Positions 24,685 to 36,469 of a stretch of DNA of 64,000 bases are shown piece by piece (position 1 is the stretch's first letter; each line of letters begins with the position of its first letter). Position numbers and translations under genes: made by a program. The stretch lies in contig NW_026516744.1 in the NCBI RefSeq assembly GCF_025766255.1, forward strand, positions 1 to 64,000, given 5' to 3'. The notes under the pieces were generated by a model, which saw nothing but the letters and a program-made list of their open reading frames with translations, ran no database searches and had not been told where the DNA came from. The stretch comes from Zychaea mexicana. Lineage: Eukaryota > Mucoromycota > Mucoromycetes > Mucorales > Lichtheimiaceae.

Positions 24685-27500
24685 ATTAAACAATAATTAA
24701 AAGGTAATATAAAGAGACGCACAGACGCAAGTTCTGTGTTTGTTATAATTTAAGGTCTAGGAGGTAAAAGTTAAAAAGTAAACAATAGAGGAAGAAGAAA
24801 CAAACAAAAAAAGAAGATTCAAGTCATGTAAGATGGAGTCTTTGCCAGATGGGCTGGATCGGGGGAATAAGTGACTTTGAATCTGCAACCCGTTAATACC
24901 CGTGAAGTTGTTGCGGAGATCTGAGAGATCGTTACTCGTCCTACATGCTTGCAAAAATATACTGCACCGGTGTCGCGGTGAATACCATTCGCTTAATTTG
25001 TGGCATCTTTGGGCTGATGTTAAGAAACGTCTTGTCAAACCCCTCAAGGTCGGAATGAGAAGAATTGCGTGGCTTAAGAATTGCCATGGCGTTAATACAA
25101 CGATTCTCTTATTCGAAGAAATGACTTATATAACAATGAAATCAATTCAAAGTTGGATGAAAAACGCATTATGAATGAGTGATACAAGGATATAACAAGA
25201 ACCTTTGCGGATGAAACTAGAACAAAATTGCTCAGACCATTAGAAGGCAGGATTTGCCACTATGTAATTCGAATGATCCGTCGTGAACTGTACAAGGTAT
25301 AGAAAGTACTCAATGAAAGCTGAGACAGAATTCACCCTGTTGAACGATGCTTATACTGCTCAAGCAGTAATCACCTATCATCATGTCACGAATCGACTGA
25401 TGGAGATCGAAACATCAATATTAAACTGTAAATACATATCATCGCTGGACGATGGTACCTTGTTCCAAGAGATGGAATAGATGATGGCATGTCAAATAAA
25501 AATTGCTGTTTTTTCTCTCATGATTGCTTTTATCAGAGAGAACATCTTTTCGTTTCTCCTCTCTCGGTGACTATGCAATTACCAACAGGAAAATTTTAGA
25601 TCTAGAAGATTTATAAACATCGTTACATAACCTACAATGCAAGTTTGATTTTCTCGAACACGTAGACAATGCTATATATAGCAGCTTTTCCCGTGTTAAC
25701 AACCTTTTGCTGTCCGCGGCGAGGAAGAAGACTCTGTGAGATCCGTATGACAGCCCTCACTATATATCAATTTGAAAAATTCATCCCTGACTTAAAATAT
25801 GTGCTTTTTGATCAAGTGTTTTGTATTTAGCGACGACAAATTTGCCGAATACATAATGTCAATAATGATGATTCTTTAAGTGGACGAAGTAAAGGATCAT
25901 TCTTGGAGAGTATTCCAGCAATATCATTTTTCAGAAAGTCCTTTATGAACGGTGAAGGTGTATATATAGATTTAACATTGTGTTGTTGCACAAGTCATGC
26001 CGGTGGAAAAAGCTTAATAGCACTACACATTGGTGCTATCATATCACCGCCTACATGCTAAATTCAGCTTTTATGATTTACATGCTACTGTGTGGCGCTA
26101 TAGGTTTCAAAACTTCGTTGCTATAAACTCTGGTAACGGTAGGCTCCCGCTGCAGAATGCCCAAGGTAGGATGACTTCGTTTTCGGATCTTATCGATCGT
26201 CTCTTGTACGACTTTCTGCCTCAAACAAGAACTTACATCTCCAGCTAAAATGACACCATCGATTCGTCTGTCGACGTGCGTACGTAATATAATATCCACT
26301 TATACTTTTGTGGGTTTCCGTTAGAAGGATGGTCTTGAGCAAAACACAATCGTCCTTGCATACAACAGACTCTGCCTCGGATCTTTGTCTATTTCTATTG
26401 TTAATCATGACTCAATAGTTGCTGACATTAGCACAGTGTGAATGATAACTTCTTCCTACTACATGACATTTTTCTTTTGGAACGAAGCGAAGGTATTGTC
26501 GAAAACGAATTGGTACAAATACAGTAGATACGCATCAATATTCGATACTATCCAAAATGCTTTTGTTGTTTATCACAGCTCGTAGGTAGCAAAATGCATC
26601 TAAAAGCCATATAAACAACATAAGGTGTTGTGTGCGATGGGAATAAAGAGCTAGATACGCGCGTAGCATTGAATACGATACTTAAAATTTACCCATTTAT
26701 CATCACCACCACCACCACAAAAAGTTTTACTCTTGCACAGACTTGTTTTCTGTCAGCTAGTATATTGTCATAATAGTTTACTACACAAAACAACGTCTAC
26801 TTATTAAAGAGCTCTGTTTTTGCTCGTTGAGTAGCATCTTGTAAATAGATAAAAATAGTAGCTTTTCATCCATAAAAAATCCGTTGCTTTTAGGCAGTGA
26901 GATGTAGACCAAAGTACCATTCTGTTGGCGAGCAAAAAGAATAATTTATAAATAGGTACTGTACACATTGTAGTGAATGCAAATGCGATAACAGACTTGC
27001 CCACGCCTTCTCCTCCGCGTGTATCACTGCAAGTATGAACTTCTTGTACATGTTTGATAGAAGCGATACGAGAACCATTATACTTGCGAATGTTTTACGA
27101 AGTAGTAGTTAAAATCAACAGCATCGATGGCGTATAAGAAGGTACATATGTTACGTGCGCTTTGATTAGAGATACAACAATACAATATACCATGCACATC
27201 ATCACATGAATTCCATATGCGTGCGATCGCGCTTTGCTGTGTATTCATAGTCATTACCAAAAACAAGCGATGTTGCTTTTATTAGCAAGATGGTTTGGAA
27301 AAGAGCAAAACATGCGATAGAAATCGAGGAAAGGAAGGATGAGGGCTAATCAACCATACATAAATGCAGAGAAACAGTGAAATTATTATGCAGACTCCCG
27401 AGAAAGGCACAGTTAAGCGACCATACAGCACAGCCACAAATCATAATATTCAGACATACAAACAGTTCTGGGGTAACCCCTTATTATATTTCGAAGAAAG
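24685..27500. other. Gene-poor AT-rich region with possible gene remains
   Basis: About 2.8 kb without an intact gene. A coding-like stretch interrupted by stops and frame changes can be followed on the plus strand around 24840-25480 (Lys/Arg/Leu/Ile/Thr-rich, no family recognised). On the minus strand, 26078-26299 and about 26800-26930 read like pieces of a longer protein. The first 100-150 bases are the promoter of the sugar transporter and the last 60 carry the TATA box of the GH25-like gene. Confidence 0.4.
26078..27050 (-). pseudogene. Possible remnant of an Hsp70/HSPA12-like gene (speculative)
   Basis: Two separated coding-like blocks lie on the minus strand. The upstream one (about 26930-26800) reads NGTLVYISLPKSNGF and onward. 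The downstream one (26299-26078) reads RIDGVILAGD, then QETIDKIRKRSH, then EPTVTRVYSN, ending in a stop. The second block resembles the late part of HSPA12-type actin-like ATPases, where a glycine-rich ILAGD-like phosphate loop is followed by a helix and a short sequence before the domain end. Frame breaks and stops lie between the blocks. The family call is inference only; chance resemblance is quite possible. Confidence 0.2.
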
Positions 27501-27510
27501 TATATAAATA
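27501..27510 (+). promoter_or_regulatory. TATA box of the GH25-like gene
   Basis: TATATAAATA lies 51 bases before the ATG at 27561. This supports that ATG, which opens a signal peptide, over the one at 27534, which would sit only about 24 bases from the TATA box. Confidence 0.6.
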
Positions 27511-27560
27511 ATAGATGCCAGCATGATAGCGATGTGTTTCAATATTTTACCGTGTTTATC

Positions 27561-28692
27561 ATGAAATCATTCATCACTCTCACTACTACTGCCCTTGGTT
27601 TGTTCGCAGCCAGTGTCAGTATCCAATTTGCTCAAGCAAGGACTGCAATCGATACCGTTGCATTGATGCCCTATGAATCCTACCAGTGTGCACATGAAGA
27701 AGGCTATGAAGGTGCTGCCATAGGCTGTTACGAGGTATAGACAAGCACTAAAGTTGGAAAGACTATTTTATTGCACTGTTCGTGCTATCATCCTCAATGT
27801 TTGATGACCTAGTAGCAGCAATTAGCAGAGTAATCTATTGCTACTATTGTCATGCTCACTATTCCTGTTGCATCAAACTCTTTTGGTTTTGCTACTCAGG
27901 AAAATGAGTCTTTATCCGACTGCCCTACCAATTATTTTCGTGCGCGAAGTGCCGGATTTAAAGATGTGGATTTGTCTCTGCGTCCTTGCACTCATAGAGG
28001 CTGCAAGTCCGCCGAAGAACAAGTGCAAGAATTTACTAGGTTTGCCAACACAAACAAAATGGGCTACCGATACTTGTGGTTACATGTCACGTCTGGAAAT
28101 TGGATTTCACCCCAAGCTAGTAAGTATTTTTTTTTCAACGACGTACGTAGTAACAAAACACATATGTCTTATAATCGATAGAGGGAGCTAATCATATAAG
28201 CTACCACTTTTTTCCCTTTTTCTCAACAACCACGATTATGTATAAAATCAGCCTTGAGTGATTTTAAAAAGGCATTAGATACTGCATCTGAGAACACGCT
28301 TTGGGATTGGGGTGTTTTTACGAGCGCTAAGGAGTGGGAAGAGATAACCGGATCGTCTAGTTTCGAGCTAGATCCATCCGTTCCACTTTGGTACGCTGTA
28401 AGTTTACATTTTCATTTTTCTATTCGCAGAACAGAAACAGGTCCAAGTTACCACTCACTCTTGCTACATTATATGTCAAAGAACCACGACGATCAGCCGA
28501 ATTTTAACGATTTTACTTCGTTCGGTGGCTGGGATAAACCATTCGCAAAGGTAAAGCCGCAATATTAGATGACAGTAAACAAGCATATCTGTTTGTGTTT
28601 CACAGCGTTAATAAGTATAACTTCTTTTTTAGCAATACTCCAAAGATTCTGATATCTGCAGTGCCACATTTAGCCAGAGCTACTACGAATAA
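27561..28692 (+). CDS. Secreted GH25 (lysozyme-like) family protein lacking the catalytic Asp/Glu
   Basis: Five exons (27561-27734, 27900-28119, 28252-28397, 28482-28550, 28633-28692) join in frame to 222 residues. Residues 1 to about 26 form a signal peptide with a clear hydrophobic core ending in AQA. The mature part follows the pattern of fungal and amoebal GH25 muramidases: an early YESYQCAHEEGYEGAAI block, GFKDVDLSLRPC, a WGVFTSAKEWEEI strand, PLWYA, DFTSFGGWDKP, and a last exon with QYSKDS and a final Cys. The family's catalytic DxE pair should fall in the phrase around residues 117-124. Here it reads WLHVTS, so Asp becomes His 120 and Glu becomes Thr 122. It is therefore likely a binding protein or pseudoenzyme rather than a lysozyme. 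The fourth exon's acceptor (caaag) is the least certain junction. Confidence 0.72.
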
Positions 28693-29027
28693 GAGCGATT
28701 GCCATCATGCCTTGCCTCAACCTCTTGGCAATAACAACAAGCCTATGCTCTTAATTAGAGTAATGAGACCCTAGCCTTCAATTTTGTTTATCGTATCGAA
28801 TTAAATAGCAAGCAATGACTGTACTTTATCCCTTTAGCAAAAGAAGATTAGTAGAACGATAACAACAAACAAAAAATTATCGTTGAAACAAGCAGATGCT
28901 TCTTTTTAGGTTTAAAAATGATCTTGAGGATACAAATACGGATATAGACAACATATGAAGAGATAGAAACACGAGGGATATGCGGATAATGATGGACAGG
29001 GGGGTTGGGGGAATACTACATTTTGCT

Positions 29028-32000
29028 TTACCAATCGTCTTCGTCAGAGAATACTTCTTCGCCACGCTTGCGTCGCTCCATGCGCTCCTTCTTCTTCTTT
29101 CGGAGTTCCTTGGAGCTAAGCTTTTCTTTCTTCTTGACGGCCTTGACAGTATTACCCTGAGCGTCGACCATGTCTTCGGCTTCTTGTTCCTTGATGGCAG
29201 TTGCACCATTGCCAGACACCCAGTTGTGACCTGAAGCAACCAGATTACCATCGTCGACCTTCCAGACTTCAGAGCAGAGTGCTTCAGAAAACTGTCGGTT
29301 GTGGGTAACAATAACGACACCACCACCATATTCCTTGATGGCACCAGCCAAAGCACCGAGCGAGTCACGATCCAAGTAGTTGGTAGGTTCGTCCAGAACA
29401 AGCATGTGAGGGCGGTTCCACATGGCAGCACCAATGACGAGCTTGACCTTTTGACCACCGGACAAACCACGGATGCGCGAGTGAGTAGCAAACTCGGGCT
29501 CTAAACCAACTTCAGTCAAGTGCTTTTCGATTTCCTTGGACGTCAACGGACGGTTAAGACCCAGCTTGGCGGCTTCTAGAGCGTCGACTTCGGCAATCTT
29601 TTTGCCAAAGCCCATTTGTTCGAGGCGCTGACGGGAGATCCAGGTGTTTTCGACCGAAGACTTGCCCTTCCATGAGACTTCGTATTCGTAGGACTGCTTG
29701 AGCTTGCGACGGCTGACGATATCTTCAACAATGCGCTTCTCGCCTTCGATCACGAAAACTTGGTTCATTTGCTTTTCCTCGTCGGCAGTGATGACACGGT
29801 CGACCTTGTCCAACTCTTCACGATCTTCACCGGTAGCGTAACGCCATTGGATATACTCGTTGGGAGTGCTGTCCAAGTGCTTCTCAATGTGATGGAAAGC
29901 ATGCTGGGCGACGTATGCAATGCGCAAGTTGGGATGCTTCCAGACAGTACCGATTTCGGCCTCCATTTCACCGGTCAGCAGCCTGATCAAGGTAGACTTG
30001 CCGGCACCGTTGGGGCCAATGACGGCGACACGCGAAGCCAATGAGCATTGCATGGTGATGTTTTTGAGCTGCTTCTTCTGGGTACCCGGGTATTGGAAAT
30101 CGACGTTCTTCATCTTCAAGATGGCACGTTCCTTGGTCTTGATACCTTCGAGGTAGCCAGGCTCGGGGAAACGGAAGGCGAGCTCGGAAGCGTCCAACGA
30201 GTAGTAGGCGGCAGCACTGGGAACCTTCTTGACGAATTCGGACAGGTTACCTTTGTAACGCTTGAGCTTGTAGTTCTTTTCATAGTGAATGATGTCGGAG
30301 CAGACATGGTCCAAGAAACCAGAGTCGTGGGACACAATGATGGAGGTGACTGTCTTCAAGCCAAGCAGGTAGTTCTCCAACCAAGCGACGTTGACAACGT
30401 CCAAATGGTTGGTAGGTTCGTCCAAGAGCAGGATATCGGCGTTCATCAACATGGCACGGGCAAGAGCGAGCTTCATCTTCCAACCACCAGAGAGCGAACC
30501 AATGGCCATGGAGGTGACCATCTCCTCAGAGAAACCGTAGTCGCGCAAAATCTTGGCAACCTGGTCGCGGTCCTTGGTCTCGACACCATCGGACTGAATG
30601 ATGAAGTCGACCAAAGGAGTATCAGCCTCAGACCCATCAATGTCATGCTCGACATAGACCGTCTTGAGCTCAGACTTTGGTGGGAAACCGTCTACTTGCT
30701 CGTTGGCAATGGCACGCATGAGAGTCGACTTGCCACAGCCATTGTGGCCGCACAAACCATAGCGACGACCACGCTTGAGACGCAGCGCGGTCCGGTTCAG
30801 CAAGATCTTGGCACCATAGGCGAGCGAGAACTCACAGTTGCAGAGATCCTCACCCTCTTCGTCATCTTCCTCAGGGTCCTTGGGTGTGACAGCCTCCTCG
30901 CACTTGTCGAGAGCCTTGGAGACGAGCAACTCGGCGTCAGCACCAGAGAGGAAGGCTTTGATGTAGGGCGTGAGTGACTGGATCCAGACATCCTTGAAGA
31001 AGTTCTTGGCAACACAGAGCGACAAGGCCACGTCGCAGACGAACTTGGTAGTGGGTTCAAAGAAACGGTCCATCTTGGCCGGCAACAGTTCATTGAATGA
31101 CTTGTTGACCTTGTCGGCCTTGTCAGCCTTGGTGTAGATTTCGTGCGACGAGGTACCCACACGGGCCAACGTGGCTTGGGCCTTTTCGACGACACCACGG
31201 CACTCGGGGTCGGCAACAACATCCTGGATCTTCTGCAAAGCGGGCAGCAAAAGTGGCAAGAATGGAGCGGCGACTTCGGGATCATCGACGAGCTTGCACA
31301 TGTTATCAATGATGAGAGCAGACTTGCGCTTGATGGGCGTGGCACGTTCGTTCAAACCACGGCTGAGAAGAGGCACCATGATGGACAGGGTGGCGGAATC
31401 GACTTCCTGCACAAAGGTAGTAGCACCGAGCAAGTGAATGGTCTCGGGCACATTCTCAGGCTTGTTGATGCATGCAATGACGGCAGGGATAAAGCGCTCA
31501 ATATCCTTGTTGTTCACCAAGCCGCAAATGTTACCCATGGTGGCTGTGGCGGCCTTCTTGACGTCAGCCTTGGTGTCCCACATGCAGTCTGAAACGGTGG
31601 GGATCACATCGGGAATGACCCACACAAACTGCTCAGGGTTGGTCTTGACGAGCTCATCCAAAAGCGCCAGGGAGAGCATCTTGGTTTGCCACTTGCACGA
31701 GTTGCCCAAGCCTTCCAAAATGAAAGGAATGAGCACGGCAGTGGCGTTGGCATTGACCTTGTGGGCCAGGTTCTTGGCAGCATCGGCAGCGGCGGTCTTG
31801 ATGACTGCCTGCTTTTCTGCCTGAAGCTCCAGCAGGTTCTTTAGGTAGGGCAAAATGTAGGGCTCCACTTGGCCGTCAATACTCTTGTTCGTGAGAGCCT
31901 TGATGGCGGCGACGGCAGAGTGGCGAGCACCCGCGTTCTTCTTGTTGCTAATATCCTTTGAAATGGCCTCAAGAACATTGAATTGTTTAAGAGATTGGAC

Positions 32001-32201
32001 GCCATGAGAGTTGACAAAATCAGCGAGTTCTTCGGCGACAGACTCGCGATCAGCATCGGAGGCTGCTGTCAGCTTGGAGAAAAGATCCTTTGCTTTCTTG
32101 GTCTCAACCTCGCTTGGAGAGCCACCAACTGCCTTGGCAGTCAGTTTCAGGGTCTCAACGTCGCTCTTGGTGTTTTTTTGTTGGGCAGCGGCAGCTGGCA
32201 T
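29028..32201 (-). CDS. TEF3: Translation elongation factor 3 (EF-3)
   Basis: Fungal-specific ABC-F ATPase that binds the ribosome and promotes E-site tRNA release during elongation. It is 1057 residues with no intron, close to the usual length. Domains in order: N-terminal HEAT repeats (about 20-330), a four-helix bundle (about 340-440), ABC1 with P-loop GHNGCGKST near residue 485, signature LSGGWKMKLALARA and Walker B ILLLDEPTNHLD, then ABC2 with P-loop GPNGAGKST near 728, a chromodomain insertion (about 820-870) and signature LSGGQKVKLVIGAA, and a Lys-rich tail ending SDEDDW. All ATPase motifs are intact. Strong codon bias and the missing introns fit a highly expressed gene. The strongly biased codon use also creates a 309-codon antisense open frame, which is not a gene. 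Confidence 0.98.
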   Translation of the reverse strand: MPAAAAQQKNTKSDVETLKLTAKAVGGSPSEVETKKAKDLFSKLTAASDADRESVAEELADFVNSHGVQSLKQFNVLEAISKDISNKKNAGARHSAVAAIKALTNKSIDGQVEPYILPYLKNLLELQAEKQAVIKTAAADAAKNLAHKVNANATAVLIPFILEGLGNSCKWQTKMLSLALLDELVKTNPEQFVWVIPDVIPTVSDCMWDTKADVKKAATATMGNICGLVNNKDIERFIPAVIACINKPENVPETIHLLGATTFVQEVDSATLSIMVPLLSRGLNERATPIKRKSALIIDNMCKLVDDPEVAAPFLPLLLPALQKIQDVVADPECRGVVEKAQATLARVGTSSHEIYTKADKADKVNKSFNELLPAKMDRFFEPTTKFVCDVALSLCVAKNFFKDVWIQSLTPYIKAFLSGADAELLVSKALDKCEEAVTPKDPEEDDEEGEDLCNCEFSLAYGAKILLNRTALRLKRGRRYGLCGHNGCGKSTLMRAIANEQVDGFPPKSELKTVYVEHDIDGSEADTPLVDFIIQSDGVETKDRDQVAKILRDYGFSEEMVTSMAIGSLSGGWKMKLALARAMLMNADILLLDEPTNHLDVVNVAWLENYLLGLKTVTSIIVSHDSGFLDHVCSDIIHYEKNYKLKRYKGNLSEFVKKVPSAAAYYSLDASELAFRFPEPGYLEGIKTKERAILKMKNVDFQYPGTQKKQLKNITMQCSLASRVAVIGPNGAGKSTLIRLLTGEMEAEIGTVWKHPNLRIAYVAQHAFHHIEKHLDSTPNEYIQWRYATGEDREELDKVDRVITADEEKQMNQVFVIEGEKRIVEDIVSRRKLKQSYEYEVSWKGKSSVENTWISRQRLEQMGFGKKIAEVDALEAAKLGLNRPLTSKEIEKHLTEVGLEPEFATHSRIRGLSGGQKVKLVIGAAMWNRPHMLVLDEPTNYLDRDSLGALAGAIKEYGGGVVIVTHNRQFSEALCSEVWKVDDGNLVASGHNWVSGNGATAIKEQEAEDMVDAQGNTVKAVKKKEKLSSKELRKKKKERMERRKRGEEVFSDEDDW

Positions 32202-34612
32202 TTTTTTTTATGTCTAAATGAAGATGCTGAATTACAAGAAATGAAAGAGAAAGGATGAGCGATGAGACGAGGGAGTCCTCAAAAAAGTGAAGGGGCGAAA
32301 TGAGGTGGTATGTAAGAGTGAGAGATGCAGAAAAGGTGAAAGAAGAAGAAGAAAAAAAAGGACTGATGCTCCTGTGCCTTTCTATTCTTTTTTTGAAAAT
32401 TTTTCAAAGGGGGGTCAGATGACATTGTTGCATTTTCATCCATTCGCTCTCTTTCGTTCACTATCTGCGCACACACTCTCACACACACAACAGTGCACAT
32501 GTAAGCATGTAGTAGTGCTTCTGAGTGCAAAAAAAAGCGATCTAAACGCTCTTGCGTCCTGTTTTGGGCAGTTGCCTTTCACGAATTGTTTTGTTTTTGT
32601 GTTTGATGTTGGGTATGTTGTCCTGCTAAGCAAAGAAAGGGGGCGGGGTGGGGGCCTTGCACACCAAAGAACAAAACCAGCGGCTAGGAAAGTAAGGAGC
32701 TATGGCCACACTTTAAGTCATATCGACTGCTCTGGATCTGAAATGCGGACAGCTGCATGAAAGTTGGAGCAACTGTCTAGCCTACCTTGCCATTTTAAGT
32801 TGCTGCTCCTCAAATATTCAAGAAGCGTTCACCTCTTTGCGCTACTTGGACCTCTTGAGCCACCAACCATCATACGAAGCTACTTGTGCAACCCCGTCGA
32901 CGGCTTGCCTTCGTGCAAGATAGCCCATACGCTCAACCTGTATACACGTTAATTAAAAGGAGACGGTGATCATTATCATCTGCATGCATATTATGTGTAG
33001 TACAAACAAAACATTTGCATTTTTTCAGTTGGGGCGTTGCACTTAGAGATGAAAGTGTTTCTTTAACAAGACTGATGCAAAGGAACGAGAGAATCAAAAG
33101 CCACTAAAAGCGTTAGGGTTACGCTGGATGATATGTACGTCTAATTCCTTGTAGGAAATGTCACTGATACAAGGTAAACTACATCCTGTTCATACACCGT
33201 ACTTTTTTCAAAAAGAGCAACGTTATCAGCGCCGTGATGGCTTCTACTAGAGCAAAACCAAGCGTTGCTTTAGGCTACGAATCCAATGACTCTCACAGTG
33301 TCTCCACAACAGTTGTACGGACAATGACGGTCGTTCCTTACCAAAACTTGCGAAACCGCACTAAACACGGGCCAGCGACCGTGACTCCCTCGTCTGAATT
33401 TTTCTTATCGATATCCACCGTTCCGGGTTGTGCACAAGTGCATCGGCAGCTTCGATCTGAGTTGATCAACCTTTGGGAGTACGGATACCAGCCGATTGTA
33501 TCGCCCTTTATACCATGACATTATGCCATCTGGCAAAGCATTATCTACAAGTTTGTAATTCGGCACCGTAGCGCAGACGTATAAAAATACTTCACAAGGT
33601 CTGTCATTCTTCAATTTCAGTCGATGCATCATCCCATCATAGGTCGTTCGAAAAAGAAAAGAAGAAAGTGCTTACACAGCATAAGGGCAGGTGAGGTTTT
33701 GGATAAATGCATAACAGTGATGCTCCCTCTATGAGATCTCTCTGGCCAGTGAGGATTGATGATTTCATCCAAAAGCATCAGCATTTAACAGTAAATCGTA
33801 CAACGTCCACGATAATCATTGGGTTGTAGAACGTATCTTTTTCTCTACAAAGCAAAATCCCATTCTTTAGATGCTGCCCATCCTCGCATACATGAGAGAA
33901 TTCAATAGAGCGCCATGACCTTACTCCAACCGGTAATGATAATATGAGCACATTAGTAGCCAGTTCACCACACGTCATTGACGGTGCTCTAGAATAACTC
34001 AAAAGGAATATTCCTCTTATGATTGACTGAAACGGTTCCCAAATAGCGTTATCTCAGCACCCATGCTCTTTTCGTCTACATATTGGAAAGGAACATCTTC
34101 CTGCTGATCATGCTCAAACAACTAATGTAAGCACTGATGATGGAATGTTTCTTTCTGCTCGTAGCTCTACATAGAAATGTACGTGAATGCTTCTCCTATT
34201 GATAAGATAAGCACACATTATTTGCATTGGCCTATCCGTGCTTGACAAAAGCTTAATGATGTCAAAGTGCTTGAATCAATATATTACATCACCCTTGGCA
34301 ATATATGAACATCAATATACAACAGCTATCTCATGGCTTGTGGCAAAGTAATAAGTAGGAAATTCAGGAAGCTAATTAGCCAAAATTTGCCTTGTATAGC
34401 AACATGCAAGATTCGAGGACTGATAGTAAAATGGATTTTATGATTTGTCAGTAAAAATGCAAAAATGAATGATATATTTTTGGATGCCTGCTTTGTCTTA
34501 CTACAACAGCGGCCAAGTATGTACATATGAGAAATATAAAGATGAATAATTATTATAAATTACAGAAAAAAAGATTGCAAGAAGTCGGAAAGAAGGTTGT
34601 AATGGATGACTT
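32202..34612. other. Intergenic region upstream of EF-3 and downstream of the phosphate transporter
   Basis: About 2.4 kb. The first few hundred bases are the EF-3 promoter and leader, with CT/GA-rich tracts. Farther out, minus-strand frames at 33405-33632 and 33778-34002 read as coding-like (for example VSVLPKVDQLRSKLP) but stop early and match no family I can name. They may be gene remains. The last 300 bases are the AT-rich 3' flank of the phosphate transporter. Confidence 0.4.
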
Positions 34613-36327
34613 TTATCGAAGGTAAACAAAGGAAGGACCATAAGCGCAGAATGCGTAGATAAGACCGGACACGAGACCAGCGGCTGGCAAGGTGCAAACC
34701 CAGCCAAGCATGGTAAGGGCAAGCATCTTCCAGTTGACAGCACGAAGGTTACCATTGCAGAGACCGACACCGACAGTAGCGCCAACGATGCAGTGGGTGG
34801 TCGAGACCGGCAATTCCAGCTGAGAAGCGGTAAGGACAGTCAAAGCAGCACCCAGTTCAGCAGCGAAACCACGGCTTGGTGTCAAGCGAGTAATGTTGTT
34901 ACCCATGGCACGCATCAAACGGTAACCCATGGTGGCAAGACCAATGTCGATAGCAGCACCACCATAGACGAGAATCCAAACAGGAACGCTGGCTTCTTCA
35001 GCAACCGCGCCGGTTTGCCAAATTTCAAAGATGGTGGCCAATGGGCCAATAGCGTTCGAGACATCGTTGGAACCGTGAGCGAACGAGGCAACAATGGCGG
35101 TAAGAATCTGCAAGTACGAGAACATAAACTCGACGTCGTCGTCGTAAATTTCAGCGGCTTCGTGCATCTTCTTGAGCTTATCGTTGTTCAAGTTGCGAAC
35201 ATCCTGGCGAAGACCGTGCAGCACGACAGCCAAGACACGTTCTTTGATTTCATGGAAACGCTCACGGAGTGTTTTTGGTGGTGCTTGTTCGGCGGCAGAG
35301 GAAGATTCGACGTGCACATCTTCGGTGGTAGCGAGCTTGTCAGAGACATGGTCTCCAGCGACCTTCTCTTCGTCGTCAGCCTTGGGCAGCTGAGCGTTGG
35401 CTTCAGCTTCTTCGAGCTCCTTGCGAGCAGCTTCGAGACCTTCTTCAATGGAGCGTTGCTTGGGGACCCACCAGATGACAGGGATGTGGTACCACTTGAC
35501 GTCTTCACGGTCGATAACAACGCGCTTGAGCCATGGGCAGAGGAAGACAGCCATGTAGATACCAATGGCACCACCGCAACCGAAAGCAATGCCAACAATG
35601 TGGCTAATTTCAAGACCAGCTTCCTTGGCACCGGGAGCCTTGAAGCAAATGTAAAAGACAGCAATGGTGACGGTGACAAAGAAATAAACAGGTACAAGGC
35701 GAAGGCCCCACTTGACACTGTCAACCTGGCGGAGCACGGCGTACTTGGTGATAAGATAGATGATGGCAGCAACGACGCCAGCAAGGCAGGGCGACAAGAA
35801 CCATGAAACAACAATCTGGATGATACCGTTCCAGGTCCAGTCGACAGCACCGCCACCATAACCAGCAATACCGAAACCGCAGACAGCGCCAATGATCGAG
35901 TGAGTAGTACTAACGGGCCAGCCGAATCGCGTAGCAGCTACAGTGAAGAGAAAAAATGGGTTAGTGAGCTAATCAGGCAGACAGACAATGCGGCATCTAC
36001 CATCAAAGACTTACTCAACACCCAAGTAGAAGAACCAATCAAGGCACACATCATGCCCATCATAAGCATCTCGGGAGTGCCATCGAACAATGTAATATCA
36101 ATGATACCGTCCTTGATAGTGGAGGTGACACCGGAACCAAGCAACAAAGCACCCAAGAACTCAGTGAAACAGGCAATGATAACAGCCTGCACGAGCGACA
36201 AGGAACCGGACGAGATGGAACTGGCGAACGAGTTTGCGACGTCGTTAGCACCGATACCGTAAGCGTCAGTGAAGGCGACGACCATACCAACGCCAAAGAT
36301 CCACGTGAAATCATAAGGGTTCATCAT
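34613..36327 (-). CDS. PHO89: Phosphate permease of the Pho89/SLC20 family
   Basis: Sodium- or proton-coupled phosphate symporter of the PiT family in the plasma membrane. Two exons (36327-36015, 35937-34613) join in frame to 545 residues. The duplicated family signature is visible: GANDVANSFASS near residue 26 and GSNDVSNAIGPL in the second half, each followed by the PVSTTHSIIGA / PVSTTHCIVGA repeat. A long charged cytoplasmic loop rich in Glu, Ala and Lys lies between the two halves. Roughly ten to twelve membrane segments can be seen. A TATA box lies 135 bases before the start. In yeast this gene responds to phosphate starvation and alkaline pH; no clear Pho4 site is visible in the promoter here. 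Confidence 0.95.
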
Positions 36328-36461
36328 CTTGGCTGACTAGCGATGTGTTGTGCGAAAAGAAAGCTCAAGAAGAAGAAGGAGAGAGTATTGTCGTTTTGGA
36401 GGGAAGCGAAGGTGAAGAAGGAAAGAAAAAAATCTACAAATAAGGATTTTTCCAAGCCAAG

Positions 36462-36469
36462 TATTTATA
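36462..36469 (-). promoter_or_regulatory. TATA box of the phosphate permease gene
   Basis: TATAAATA on the minus strand lies about 135 bases upstream of the ATG at 36327, with CT-rich sequence between the two. Confidence 0.55.

Noticed and set aside
26890..27010. A GVGKS phrase resembling a P-loop on the minus strand
   Set aside because: No Walker B or other NTPase motif follows, and the frame is broken on both sides; the match is too short to mean anything.
30048..30977. A 309-codon plus-strand open frame
   Set aside because: It lies wholly antisense to the EF-3 ATPase domains and has no domain of its own; it results from the strong codon bias of EF-3.
34793..35806. A 337-codon plus-strand open frame
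   Set aside because: It is antisense to the second exon of the phosphate permease, whose membrane segments, signatures and splice junction are clear. The antisense product is Gly/Asn/Asp-rich without any family pattern.
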